Positions 44,868 to 57,287 of a stretch of DNA of 64,000 nt are shown piece after piece. Location of the stretch: contig NW_020194638.1 in the NCBI RefSeq assembly GCF_002865645.1, positions 1,667,974 through 1,731,973 on the forward strand. The letters are read 5' to 3'. Under the pieces are notes generated by a model. It searched no databases and had not been told where the DNA came from. It saw nothing but the letters and a program-made list of their open reading frames with translations. Source of the DNA: Hyaloscypha bicolor E (lineage: Eukaryota > Ascomycota > Leotiomycetes > Helotiales > Hyaloscyphaceae). A program made the position numbers and the translations under genes. The first letter of the stretch is position 1; every line of letters begins with the position of its first letter.

Positions 44868-45609
44868 GTTAGCAATGACCGAGAGCAATTGATTGAAGAA
44901 ATGAATTGGGGAAGAGTGAAAACATACCGAACTGGTGAAAAAAAGACGAGAAATTTTAATGATAAATCGCGGAAAGGAAGGAGCGGATGGGGGTCCAATA
45001 CAGTGGTGTGTGGGGAAGGCGCGACGATATAAACTCTCAGCGGAGGTAATCGCGTCGGATTGACACAGGATAAGGATTACGTAAAATCACGTGATTGATT
45101 CTTCAAGAGAGGACTAGAAAATCTACCCAAATAAACTGGACTTTGTGAGATCATTCACGGTAATGCTTGGGCCCGTATGAATGACTACAGTATTGTGGAG
45201 AAGGATTGAGCCCATGGGGAAAAGGGAGGATCGAAAATTGATCTCGAATGGCGGAATAGACGAGCCAGATTTGGTGTGACGGAAAGAGTCTACTTAGTAT
45301 TTATACGCTTTGAACTGCTATCTCTATATGTGAAATGCATTTTAGAGATACCTCATTTAAAATTGGGCTTCAAGTCCGGTAGCGTTGATATTGACAACGC
45401 ATGAACGGGAACTGAGAGACACTGTCAAGCGGCCAACTGACCGCCCTTTCATTGAGTGGCGATCGCTCTTGAATGCTTGTGATAAAGTCTTGCCTCAAGA
45501 CCATAATGATATACATCTGTTGTACAAGTTGATGTTTGCGATCTCCCGATATTCTAACATAAATTCGTGGGTCTTTCAGTGGTCACTGCGTCGGTATTAG
45601 ATTTCTTCC
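44868..45609. other. Intergenic, promoter of the nuclear-protein gene and 3' flank of ISD11
   Basis: No gene seen. A CACGTGA box (45088-45093, in AATCACGTGATT) lies about 220 bp upstream of the minus-strand start at 44867. Confidence 0.45.
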
Positions 45610-46334
45610 TCAGTCCCATCTAACACAGCATCAGCGAAGTCCTACAGAGCATCCCAATGTAAAGACAACATACCCAGTATCCTTTTGTCTAACCAGATCA
45701 TTTCTTCGGCCTCCTTGCTTTCCCTATTGCGAGGTTAGTCGGGCTCTGACTTAACTCCATGAAGGTGGAAGAAGTTGGTCAGTCCTACCGATTTACCACC
45801 TTCCACCACTAACCGATCCAACTGGAAGAACTGACTGACAACAGCTTGCCTCTGTCGTAAAGAATCAGCCATATTCTGCTAGTTTTTTCTCACAAAATTG
45901 TGCCGTTGAAGATGTCACTGCCTCAAGACAGAGGTACCAGAAGAACCACATCCTCCAATGACTCCTCTGCGTACCTTCATCGATTGCAATTCCTTCAGCC
46001 CCTTTTGCATCAACTCCTGAATCTCTCTCGGGTCTTGCACATCCTTATGCTCTCTGAACGCATCTCTCGTCCTTCGTTTGGCATACTCTCTGAAGTTGTA
46101 TGCAGCGAATTGTTCACCTTGTCGTAAGAGCTGACGATACTAGCATTGCCACACAGTTAGCACAGCTCTAAACGATATTCTTCCGCCGAGTTCCTCCTCC
46201 TGCCAGCAAGTAATTCGGGATCTCTGAACTTGGAGAGACTGTGGCAAAGGAGAGAGGAGAGCTGCCTAGGAGAGGCCTACCAGTGATCTCGCCTGCTGTG
46301 CTGTCTCCCCCTTTGCTCCAGATACCACAGACAT
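45610..46334 (-). CDS. isd11: ISD11/LYRM4, LYR-motif partner of cysteine desulfurase
   Basis: There are five exons: 46281..46334, 45975..46139, 45789..45851, 45674..45723 and a final exon of only 10 nt at 45610..45619. Each join has GT-AG borders and continuous phase, giving 113 residues. The protein reads [20 protein letters not shown] with the LYR motif rebuilt across intron 1, then [65 protein letters not shown] and terminal Trp-Asp. This is the complete ISD11 pattern. ISD11 binds and stabilises the mitochondrial cysteine desulfurase NFS1 with acyl carrier protein, allowing sulfur delivery for Fe-S clusters. Choosing the last acceptor (GTGTTAG before ATGGGACTGA) is what yields the family-typical GWD end; the nearer acceptor gives a non-family tail. 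It is divergent from MET3. Confidence 0.93.
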
Positions 46335-47089
46335 GTTAGCAAGGCCTGGTGGTGGTGCTTGCAAGAAGCATGTGTTCTGAGAAGTTGATCCCAAGCTGGC
46401 CAAAAATCGATGTCACTTGTGGCTAGCCTCCCGTTTTCTCGGCTTCTGGAAATTTAAGCTCCGGCCCCAACTGATAAGATAGGCGTATTCGTAACGCCGA
46501 AGCACGTGACGCTCTTCTTCAGTGCCTTGTCTTGAAGGCGTTTTCCTGCAGAAAGAAATCGCTGCAACGCTGCATGAACAAGGGCTGGACTCCTTTAGGC
46601 AAATCTTGCCTGTTCCATGATCGAACTGGCACTGCTTAGTAGGTAGGCTGTCCGTCCAGCAACTTCCTCCATCTTATCAATCAATCAATCCTCTTCTGTG
46701 TTCAGTAAACACCGGCCACGCCACAAGATCACCTCGATGGTCCTTTTGTTCATGTGGGAGCAAAGCTGCTCCAAAGAACTTTCTTCGTGAGTTCCATGCA
46801 CCTCTTCCCGCCATATTAGAAATCATCCGCGGAGGCACTGCGGCAGACGGCGTTGTATCATTATGTGCAGAGGGGCCGATCAGTAGCCACACTAGATCAG
46901 GGGCTGGGTGCTTTAGAGATGACACCATCGCTGCTGATAGTTTTTTTGCCGGCCCGCCTTCGGAGCCGGATAACAAAGGCCCATCCTCCTGGTCCTGGGT
47001 GAATATCTACTTCCTATCCTTTCTCTTCCGTCCGCTTTTTATTCTTCAATTGCTCTCCGGATCTCTCCTCTCATCTCAAATCCGTAAAC
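46335..47089. promoter_or_regulatory. Shared divergent promoter region of ISD11 and MET3
   Basis: A 755-bp gap between two outward-facing genes of sulfur metabolism. No gene lies inside it. The only clear regulatory-looking motif is the CACGTGAC site listed separately. The 90 bp before the MET3 start are pyrimidine-rich (ctcttccgtccgc, ctctccggatctctcctctc), as in many fungal core promoters. Confidence 0.5.
46503..46510 (-). promoter_or_regulatory. Cbf1-type site GTCACGTG in the ISD11-MET3 promoter
   Basis: The plus strand reads CACGTGAC, so the minus strand is GTCACGTG, an exact match to the yeast Cbf1 consensus RTCACRTG. In yeast Cbf1 with Met4/Met28 switches on sulfate-assimilation genes from such sites. 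Here it lies 169 bp upstream of ISD11 and 580 bp upstream of MET3. The motif is short, so its role is inferred from context; filamentous fungi mainly use CYS3/MetR, whose palindrome I did not find here. Confidence 0.4.
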
Positions 47090-49096
<2,007 letters not shown>

Positions 49097-50810
49097 TTTC
49101 TTTACATTTTGCCTTTTTCTGGTATGAAAGAACCTTTGGGAGATGGACTGGCGTTATTGAAAAGTTTAGATTGTGTGGCATGGTGGCATTTCCAAGCTTT
49201 CTGCATTCTCGTTGCGTGCATGATGAGACATAGACAGATGCATGGTCATAAAATAGTTCACGTCTTACGATTGAAGGACCCCTAGCCCCCAGCGCCTGAG
49301 AATTGAACAAGGATGCCATACTCCTGCGAGTATGCATTTCTGCTATACGCCTGGTGGTCATGCGTTGTAGTTGATCTTTTACATAATGGACGTACGTGCT
49401 TGAAACTAAACCCACATCAAAAGTCGAATTATGTGGCATAACACAGGCAGGAGAGGAGGAGGTTCCAATAGTGGATTGATACCAAAGCCAGCCCCTTCCC
49501 AACTGCTAAAAGCCCCTACGCATTCTCGTTGGGTAGCCCCAAAGATTCAAAGAGGCTTTCTCTGCCATTGCATCGCCCCGCCCTGTCGTTGTCAACTTGT
49601 CAATCACTGTCAACCTCGTTTCCATTGTCATTTCGTCCTTTCCCCATTGAAGTCTCCTTACGCAACTCAAGCTGTCCATTCTATTTGAGACTGCAACGCG
49701 AACGATATTTCCGTTCCAAGCATTTCCATGCAATCATGATCCATAATGTGCTTTCGAAAGCCTATCTGACAGTGATCGAGTTATCGCGTCGCAATTTACT
49801 CTTGAGAAGTGCGTCTTCTCTGAGTAGAGAGAGCGGCATTATAACACGGTATCGCTGATGCCCTTGGTCAAAGATGATTGGATGCCATACTTCCATTTTG
49901 AGTTGCTTCGCCGTTTCGAATGCCTTCTCTTTTTAAATAGATCACGACTACGGTGTCGACAAATAAGAGGCACATATATTGGGGTGCTTCCCACAAGTTG
50001 AGTAAGCCAATTCAAATACGAGGAAATACACCAGATGGTGTCTCAGAGGAAGACTGGATCAAGGCCTACAAAGGTCTCCATTCAAAGATTTATATGGCTG
50101 CCCCCTCACCCACCTTTCAACTCTCCTTCGGTCAATCAAGCCAGGTCCCACTACTTCTTCGTCCTCTCCTTCATCCGATCGATCCGCTTCGGCCCAAGCA
50201 CCGGCGGAAAATAAGTGACAGCAGTGAGTGTTCTGACAAAAATATTGGACTGGGAATTTCTTTGTTGCTCGAACATTCAGAGAAAGGAGATGAGACTCGC
50301 ATTGGTTATCTCCCCAAAGCCTCGTGAAGATGTCTGCTGTAAAACTACTCGAGTGATTCCTTGCGAGACATCTCGAGATCGTGCTTTGCCACCGGTCGGT
50401 ACCTCTAGTCTCAGCTTGTTTGTGCCTTAGAAATCTCTGACTATATCCTATATGACTCGAGAATTATGAGAACGGACATCTCTGAAACAGTGATGTAGTG
50501 TGCTTCTCTACTTCGTATAGGGTCTCGATACTTTTCCGAAGAACCACCGTCGCAGATAACTTAGGTATTGTCGAGCAAGCAAAGAGCCAACCGAACAATG
50601 GGTAAGTTGGTCATTCCAAAGACCGATTAAATTGAAAGTGCTGTTGATGGAACACAAGAGCTGAACATGGGAAAAGAACAACCAAAATTCACTAGTTAGG
50701 AGGAAGTCAACCCAAATTTCTTTCATCCTTCTTTATGATCCACCATTCTCATCATTTCTCCCAGAAGATACCCCTCACCGTATTCACTTCACACTACACC
50801 AAAAACCAAT
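49097..50810. other. Intergenic, no gene recognised
   Basis: The 3' flank of MET3 and about 1.5 kb of sequence in which I could not assemble a convincing gene. Two plus-strand frames near 49529 and 49953 (about 110-124 codons) show no domain or splicing partner. Confidence 0.5.
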
Positions 50811-51685
50811 ATGTGTCGGCAATACCAGTATCTATTTGCTGAATGCGGCCATGTCGAAACCTCAGACCACTGGAACTTTCGTTGCTCCCACCCAGGAACC
50901 TGTCGAACAGAAACAGTGGTCACCGGATGCCCACAGCATTGCTTCCAATCCTTCAAAGAGATCAGATGCCCGAAAGGCAAGGAGATGTCTACCCTCGCTG
51001 CCCAAACCCTGCCAAAGCTGCAACAAGATTTGAGCAAATCCTCAGCCATCATGAACAACATCCTGACGGACCACAAAGCTTTGACAAAGCGGATATTCGA
51101 TATCTGAGCAGCGTGAATGGGCGACTCGGCGATGATGATCGACGCTATCTTAAACAACTTGATGAGATTTTGGATGCTGCGCTCTGGAAAGAGAAAGAGC
51201 AGGTCCAAGACCATCGGACCATGAAAGACAAACGAAACCTTGTTCTTCAGCTGCGATACGCGCATCTCACTGCTCTAGCGCATAAGCGGGAAGTCCTCAG
51301 GCGCAGTGTTGAGAAAGCTACGGAAGCCGATATTCAATTTCGCCTTCAATGTTCTGGCAGAATCAAGGCACTCCTAAAGGACGTCAAAGACGAGGAATTA
51401 GCCGAGGACGATTCAGAATGCCCCATCTGCTACCAATTACTACAAAATAATGCTTTGCCTGGAGACGCCCCAGTTGGACTTCCTTGCGGCCATGTATTCT
51501 GTCGAGAATGTGCGATGGCCTGGCTTTACAAGGATCCTGGAACCTGCCCAACTTGCAGAGCGGATTTTAACCTTGGCCGCGATGCAACCATCGATTTTGT
51601 AGCAATCATGACTCCAGTCGTAAATGCTACTACAATTGATTTATTAGACCCGCCAACTCCGTGGTGGATTACGATATTAGGCTAA
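50811..51685 (+). CDS. RING-finger protein with a one-base frame break
   Basis: The N-terminus starts at ATG 50811 with a small Cys/His motif (MCRQYQYLFAECGHVE, FRCSHPGTC, VVTGCPQHCFQSF, IRCP), a layout common in fungal RING proteins that begin Met-Cys. The frame must change by one base near 50970, at the run gatgcccgaaag. After it the other frame reads ERQGDVYPRCPNPAKAATRFEQ, then a long helical region, then a C3HC4 RING: CPICYQLL, GLPCGHVFCRECAMAWL, GTCPTCRADF. RING domains recruit ubiquitin-conjugating enzymes, so an E3 ligase role is likely. No GT-AG intron restores the frame without deleting cysteines. A single missing base, by mutation or sequence error, explains it best. If real, this is a young pseudogene. 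Confidence 0.72.
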
Positions 51686-52232
51686 GTGCGTTGCGAGTGA
51701 AGGCTGCCACAGGGAGCTGCTCAAGTGATGCAGTACGGTTATGGGCCTAGAGAATAGGTAGGCAGATAAAGAGACAAAGAGATAGCAATATAGAATCACA
51801 TCAACAGAGGAATAAGGTGTGCAAAACAATGCAATGTGAGAACCCGTGAACTGACAAATTGATTTGAGGCTGCGGTAAAACCTAGAAAACTCAATACCCG
51901 TGATTCAAGTCACCATATTGGTCGGTTCTCGCGACTTGTCGAGGGTTGAGGTAATTGTATCCCTCGCTTAACTTAGCGAACCCCTATTGTGCATATCCCT
52001 TATTTTCTAACCAATACCGTCAAACACCAGACAACACCACAATGGCAGACTAAAATAATGTATCCGTCTTAGCTGTAATCTCGCTATATAATTCAAATTT
52101 CTCCCCTTTCATTCGAACCTTTCCTTCTTTTCTCTCCAAGCAAGGCAATCCTACAACCACGACTTTGGTCCGTCAACCCACACAAGCAAGCTTTCGTCAC
52201 TCAAGTGATACACAATCTATCCTGGCCCTTCA
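51686..52232. other. Intergenic; possible retroelement flank
   Basis: No gene seen. The stretch at about 51900-52060 borders a retroelement fragment and might include LTR sequence, but I could not match two ends. Confidence 0.35.
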
Positions 52233-52432
52233 TTATAGTGTTGTACAGCAATCCGTTTTCGATGAAGAATAGAACACCTGGCCGAAAGCACTGAGTCTGG
52301 AAAGTGCGTCGGGAGCAATGTTTGTCTTCCCAGGAATGTGGTGAACTTCTAAGCTGAACTGGGACAGGTATTGCGATGCATGATGTAGGCGCATGTTTGC
52401 TCGGTTAGCATCGGATGTTACGAGCGTAACTT
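52233..52432 (-). mobile_element. Fragment of an LTR-retrotransposon pol gene (RNase H region)
   Basis: About 65 codons read LVTSDANRANMRLHHASQYL, SQFSLEVHHIPGKTNIAPDALSRLSAF. The block HIPGKxNxxPDALSRL at the end of the RNase H domain is a hallmark of Gypsy/Ty3-type pol proteins. Only this piece is present; reverse transcriptase and integrase are absent. It stops abruptly at about 52435, where a patatin-like remnant on the opposite strand begins, so this is a truncated relic. Confidence 0.7.
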
Positions 52433-52785
52433 GATTGCATACTCCACGGGTGGCGGAGATCGACAGGATCCTATCGTATGCATTATCAGTATTGGCACCG
52501 GTAAAACCAACGTCACTGAATTCAAGGCTCCGGGATTCTTCCAGAAGACATTGCCAACGGAACTCATCTATGCGCCGAGAAATATGGCCACTGACTGCGA
52601 GACAGTCGAAGGGGAGATTAATCAAAGGTTTTCTGCAAATCCTGGCATCTACTTTCGTTTCAATGTGGAGCACGGCCTGGAGAATGTTTCGGTAGAAGAA
52701 TGAGAGGAACTTGGAAATATCAAAGCAAAGACGATTGCATATCTTGGAGACGCTCGCTACCACTTACAAATTCTCATCTAATCTC
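52433..52785 (+). pseudogene. 3' remnant of a patatin-like phospholipase gene
   Basis: The plus strand reads DPIVCIISIGTGKTNVTEF, PGFFQKTLPTELIYAPRNMA, DCETVEGEINQRF and PGIYFRFNVEHGLENVSVEE, then a TGA at 52701-52703 where relatives have Trp. After the stop the same frame goes on as EELGNIKAKTIAYLGD. This is the C-terminal part of the patatin domain in fungal patatin and patatin-NLR proteins. The catalytic Ser and Asp regions are missing because the left side is replaced by retroelement sequence. The TGG-to-TGA change fits decay by G-to-A mutation. Confidence 0.75.
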
Positions 52786-53247
52786 TTTTGGGTTTGATCC
52801 TCTGACAATCACTTCTCTCATATCATCTCACCGCTTCCCCCATCCGATGACAACGTAGCGCCAACTCCGCTCGTTCTCTCAACCGATCATCAAAACATTC
52901 GCCGACGCCGGGATCAAAGACCAGTTGAAAGACTTCGACCCATCCCTCTCCGCCGAGTCCTGGACACCACTGCCAACCCGCCGCAACTCTCGTCCCGCCA
53001 ACGTCCGTCCAACAGAGGGAGACAAACAAGCCGCCGTACCAGCTTACGCCAACCGGGCCCTGCGAGCCAACTGCGCACCTCGATTAGGAGGAATCTGGGT
53101 TGTGATGAGCAGCGAGGTGCGGGAGGAGATGTGCGCGGAGGAGAGGGAATGAAAGGCCAGACGGGCGGTGAGACTTCGAGCAGAACGGAAGAGGGGGTTG
53201 GGACGAGAGAGGAAGAAGCGAGCGTCTTGGGAGGGAGCAAAGGGAAG
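52786..53247. other. Unassigned, possibly coding fragment
   Basis: A plus-strand frame from about 52860 reads QPIIKTFADAGIKDQLKDFD, then ESWTPLPTRRNSRPANVRP to a stop near 53150. It has protein-like composition but no start, domain or partner exon. It may be debris of the same decayed locus. Confidence 0.25.
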
Positions 53248-53337
53248 GTGGTTAGGGCGGGAGAGGTGGTTAGGGCGGGAGAGGTGGTTAGGGCGGGAGA
53301 GGTGGTTAGGGCGGGAGAGGTGGTTAGGGCGGGAGAG
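53248..53337 (+). repeat. 18-bp minisatellite, five perfect copies
   Basis: The unit gtggttagggcgggagag repeats five times without mismatch, followed by a partial unit (gtggt). Each unit contains TTAGGG, the fungal telomere hexamer, here interrupted by GC-rich spacer. The unit length is a multiple of three, so frames on both strands stay open across it, but I see no gene using it. Confidence 0.9.
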
Positions 53338-54019
53338 GTGGTGACGGATGTTAACAGAGTAAGGTGGAAGGTAGAGGGACGATTCAAGCCGAGGGACGTA
53401 GGGGTTGTTTTCTGGTTGCGAAGGTTTCGTTCAGCGTTTGCTGTGATAGAGATGATACCAATGAATTTTGTTTCTGACTTCTCCAAATTGTCTTAAAAGT
53501 GTTGTGACAAATGCCGCGACTTTGGGGATGAATAGGAGAGCCCACGGGAAAATCAATACTAGTACGGGACTTTGCCTTCGTCTCTCCTCTGGCCATGGCC
53601 AATAATTATGACATCTAATCGGGCGAGTTCAGGATGTTGTAGTTTTAGAGGAAATGATGAGTCTAGCATTGACTTCTCCATACATGACACCGTGTTTGTA
53701 TGTCGTCTCAGCCGCTTCTAGAAATTGGTTTTATTTCCTTCTGGAGACATAAAACCCACTCAATTCTTGTTTATCGGCAGAAAGAAGGAATTTTAGCCCA
53801 TGATGAAGCCCGCTATTCTGGTCTCCCTTCAGGGGGACAAATACTTTCACCTTTGCTGTCGGCCGCATATTCACAAAACAACACATAACTATTTCCCATC
53901 TGCACTCCGATGGAGAATAGCTCGAACACTTGCGAAGCCCTCTTCAGTAGTGAGATTACAAAAACATACACCAAAGGTCAACCAATATTTACACCGCAGC
54001 AAACCAAACCTAATCCTCC
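53338..54019. other. Intergenic, no gene recognised
   Basis: Short frames only. The right part is the 3' flank of the OTU-like gene. Confidence 0.5.
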
Positions 54020-55496
54020 TCACATCCATTCCCCAGTATTCAGATAGCGTAGAATCTGCGTACCTCTTACGCTGGACGCAGGATCCGGTTCATCGACGAC
54101 ATGCCGGAGGACGTCGAGGCCACCTCTGGGGTGGGGTACGTGAGGTAACCCAGTGGATCGGTCATCGATTGGTGCTGTAGGGATGAGAAGATGATTATTT
54201 GGACCGATTTGGTAAAGGGGAGATCTATACCTGTGGTTTTGAAGTTAGCATTACTTGACCTGGGGGAATACAAGGTATTGAAGCAATATTCGAATCGTCC
54301 TCGAGTCAGAATACATGCTTAGAGAGTTGAAAGGATTCATGAAGTTTCTGAAAGACGAGGTTTGCAGTAAAGAAATACACTTACTCGGCCGATCTCCTGT
54401 ATTCAAGTACCGAAGGATCAATCCTTTTTGGCATATGTTCCGTGTAACGCCAATCTGGCGGATCACGAACTGTAGGTTCGAGTGGCCTGTATGCTCCATC
54501 TTCCTCAAGAAGTAGGAATATCTGCCGGGCGTTGTGATCACCACGAGCAAGGGTCAGCCTGCGTCTGTTCAGCATCACGGCATCGAACACCACGATGAGC
54601 TCTATTGCGAACGCGTCGGCGACCATCTGCCACAGCTCAGGTGTCACGTCATGGATGGGAGATGGGACGCCTGGTGCGTCCGGATTTAGTTGTGCTTGAA
54701 GACTAGGAGCACCACGAGCTTGAACAGCTCTATTTAAATCGAAATAAAGCGAATCCCGCGGATGAAGCGCCATCCCAGGTGGACGTGGAGCTCCCACATG
54801 GGTGAAATATTGATTCACAGCCGCTTTCGTCTCTGCCCCTATGAAGATTCATCAAGTGAAGAATTGGGCGGACCTGTTTCTGAACTTACATTTCAGATGA
54901 TGTCCTCCCAGTGCCGAGTTAAGGCTCAACCAAAAGGAATTGGCCCTCTTCCTACAGGAAATGCCCATTGGAGGGAATGAAAAGCTAACCGAAGTACCCT
55001 TGACATTGCTTATTTCGGGATTCCATCTGCCCCAAGAAATTCCACCATTAGATAGGAACCTGTCAGCGAGAGGTGGCGGATCACGTGGCCATGGTCTTAG
55101 GATCGCTGGGCATGGTGCGGCAAAACCACCTGGAGCAATATTGGCGTTGTACGCATTATTTAGTGCTGGAGTAGAGATTAAGGCCCATGCTGCATTGACG
55201 ACTCCACATGGTATCAATAAAATTTATCTTTCCAGCAGGATCGACTGAAACTTACAACCTAGAGCTGCGGCTTTTCTTGGACCACAAATACAACCTGATG
55301 GCGAAACCGGTCCCAGTTCCACCAGGAGAGCAGCGTAGTTAGTTGCGTGATCTCCATGTGGCTTATACGCTGGCAGCTGGAGAGTATCGTAGACTGTGGC
55401 GCTCGGGTATACTGGCACATTGAAGTCTTCAACTGCTTCGATAACGAAATGTGTGACTTGGGCACCCGGCACTACACAAAACGGTATCGCTGCCAT
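54020..55496 (-). CDS. OTU-like domain protein, probably catalytically inactive
   Basis: A proposed model of five exons: 55256..55496, 54890..55201, 54385..54838, 54315..54347 and 54020..54230, giving 416 residues. The first two introns are strong (GTAAGT donors, phase closes). The third is only 37 nt and the fourth donor (GTATTC) is weak, so the last 80 residues are tentative. The centre resembles the fungal OTU-like cysteine protease fold: RKRANSFWLSLNSALGGHH at the usual active-site helix, a following helix (AETKAAVNQYF), then ELWQMVADAFAIELIVVFD and DHNARQIFLLLEEDGAYRPLEP at the C-terminal strand. The catalytic Cys position (NDCW-like in relatives) reads Asn-Ser-Phe-Trp, and the expected His before PL is Tyr-Arg. 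Active members remove ubiquitin; this one may only bind, or may be decaying. Confidence 0.55.
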
Positions 55497-56392
55497 TTTG
55501 AAAAGCTGCCGTTGAGATTGAATGATAGTAACACAATATGAACCATCTTTTGTTACCTGCGGGCATGCTAGGAATATCAATGTGTCTATGAACAAAGGCC
55601 ATTGCCCAGATAATGCTGAGATCTCATTTGACAACAGAACAATAAAGAGCAATCATATCGGGTGAAAACGCAAACGGACTCTACAGAGCAACTGAGCATT
55701 GACTAGCAAAGTGCTAGAATCATGAAAATTGCTATCTCATCAGTGCTCAAAGAGACAGCAAGCCACTTGTTGATTGTGATCCGCGGACAAAGGAAGTCAT
55801 TCAAGTGCTCACAAGCTGGGGTCCCGCATATGGGCAACGCCGATAAAGAGATACCAAGAGAGTATGGGAATGTAAAGAGAGGAGATTAGGGATCCCTCGA
55901 GTGGTTACTAAAGTCAAAAAGTTTAAGTTCTGGATTCTGAGATTGAAGGTACGTCTTGCCCGGATGTTTAACAGCGGCCGAGTAGGTGTTTTATAGACTT
56001 CGACCATGTTCCCCATTCCAACAGGCCCAGCTTTAGCAGTTTGATTCTTGCAATTCGATATTCTCTCTTGAGCATGGCCTCAATGCAGGGGTGGTCCAGC
56101 GTCTTCAAGGATGAATAACCAGATCTTCCAGCCGCGCTTTGACCTATTGATACGAAATTGATGATGACAAAGTACACCTACATAGGGAAGAATTGAACCA
56201 CCCGTTATGGAGGATTTGGAGACGCTAGGCTGCACAGCCCTGTGGGTCATTTGCCGCGCGTATTTGGGCTCGACCGCAGTTCCCGAGTCTGTAGGCAGCA
56301 TATATCTGGAGCTCACCGCTCTCCATCAATGGCCGATTTTGCTTGCTTCGAAGGCTCATTGAGAGAGAGAGATCTGGCACCGAAATTTGAGA
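55497..56392. other. Intergenic, no gene firmly supported
   Basis: Overlapping minus-strand frames (55801-56413) contain protein-like stretches such as CIEAMLKREYRIARIKLLKL, but I could not link them into a gene or name a family. Confidence 0.4.
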
Positions 56393-57287
56393 ATGGAAGG
56401 AATTGACGGCCACAGTGCAGCTTGCTGCAACATTCCACCAGTCATCTCTAAGGGCTATGAGCCGAAAGGGAGGTACGAGACACTCGGTGGTCTAAAGACA
56501 TGTCAGATCGGAAACTTCAACCCCACTCTCCTGACCAATTTTCTGACGCTTTGACAGATGTTACCGGGTCAGTTTCTGCAAAGAAGGCCATTCTCGTCAT
56601 CTATGACATCTTTGGCTTCTTTCCTCAGACTATCCAGGGTGCCGACATCCTAGCAGCGTCGGAGGAATATCAAGTCTTCATGCCAGACTTCTTTGAAGGC
56701 CAGCCAGCTGATATCGCTTGGTATCTTTGCCGACTCCGTTACGGAACGTAAACACTAAAATCTGGCAGGTATCCACCAGTAACAGAGGAGCAGAAAAGCG
56801 CTCTTTACACTTGGTTTCCCTCACGCGTACCCGAGACAGGGGTAGCCAAGATCCCCAAAGTACTTACAGAAGTGGAGTCGGTGTATGAAAAGAAAGACTG
56901 GGCTGCTCTCGGCGTATGACTCGCTCGTCCCCGTTTACATCGCCGCTAAAGTTCAAATAGTTCTGCTGGGGCGGCAAAGTTGTTGCTTTGACATCTGGAA
57001 CTGATACTCGATGGAAGGTCAGCGCACAGAGCCATCCGGGCATGCTTGACGCGGCAGATGGTGCTAAAGTCACCATTCCCATGTGTGTTCTGGGCTCTGA
57101 AGAAGAAAAGGCCGAGGATCTTGTGGCTTTTGGAGATGCCCTGAAGGTGGAGAAACACATCGAGAGATTCGATGATCAGTTGCATGGATGGATGTCTGCA
57201 AGAGCCGATTTGGAGAATGAGAAGGTTAGGAAGGAGTACGAAAGAGGATATAAGACGGTGCTGGAGTTCTTTGGAAAGCACTTTTGA
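56393..57287 (+). CDS. Dienelactone hydrolase family protein
   Basis: There are four exons: 56393..56501, 56558..56720, 56769..56913 and 56961..57287, giving 247 residues with phase closing at each join. The N-terminus CCNIPPVISKGYEPKGRYET and KKAILVIYDIFGFFPQTIQG, DILAASEEYQVFMPDFFEG are typical of fungal DLH/AIM2-like proteins. The nucleophile motif GFCWGGK is formed exactly across intron 3, with Cys as nucleophile. The catalytic Asp/Glu region is near VLGSEEEKAED and the His is in DDQLHGW. DLH enzymes open lactone rings in aromatic breakdown, but many fungal paralogues have unknown substrates and are cytosolic or mitochondrial. Only the last exon stands out as an open frame, so the gene is easily missed. 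The initiator context is not strong, and a few more residues upstream are possible. Confidence 0.88.

Noticed and set aside
8695..46510. CACGTG boxes near several gene starts (8695, 17050, 31829, 45088, 46503)
   Set aside because: A six-base palindrome is expected about 16 times in 64 kb and I count roughly a dozen, some inside coding or AT-rich DNA. There is no overall enrichment, so only the site in the MET3-ISD11 promoter is kept, because of context.
52233..52763. One 176-residue minus-strand protein
   Set aside because: It is a chance fusion of a retroelement fragment and the antisense of a patatin remnant.
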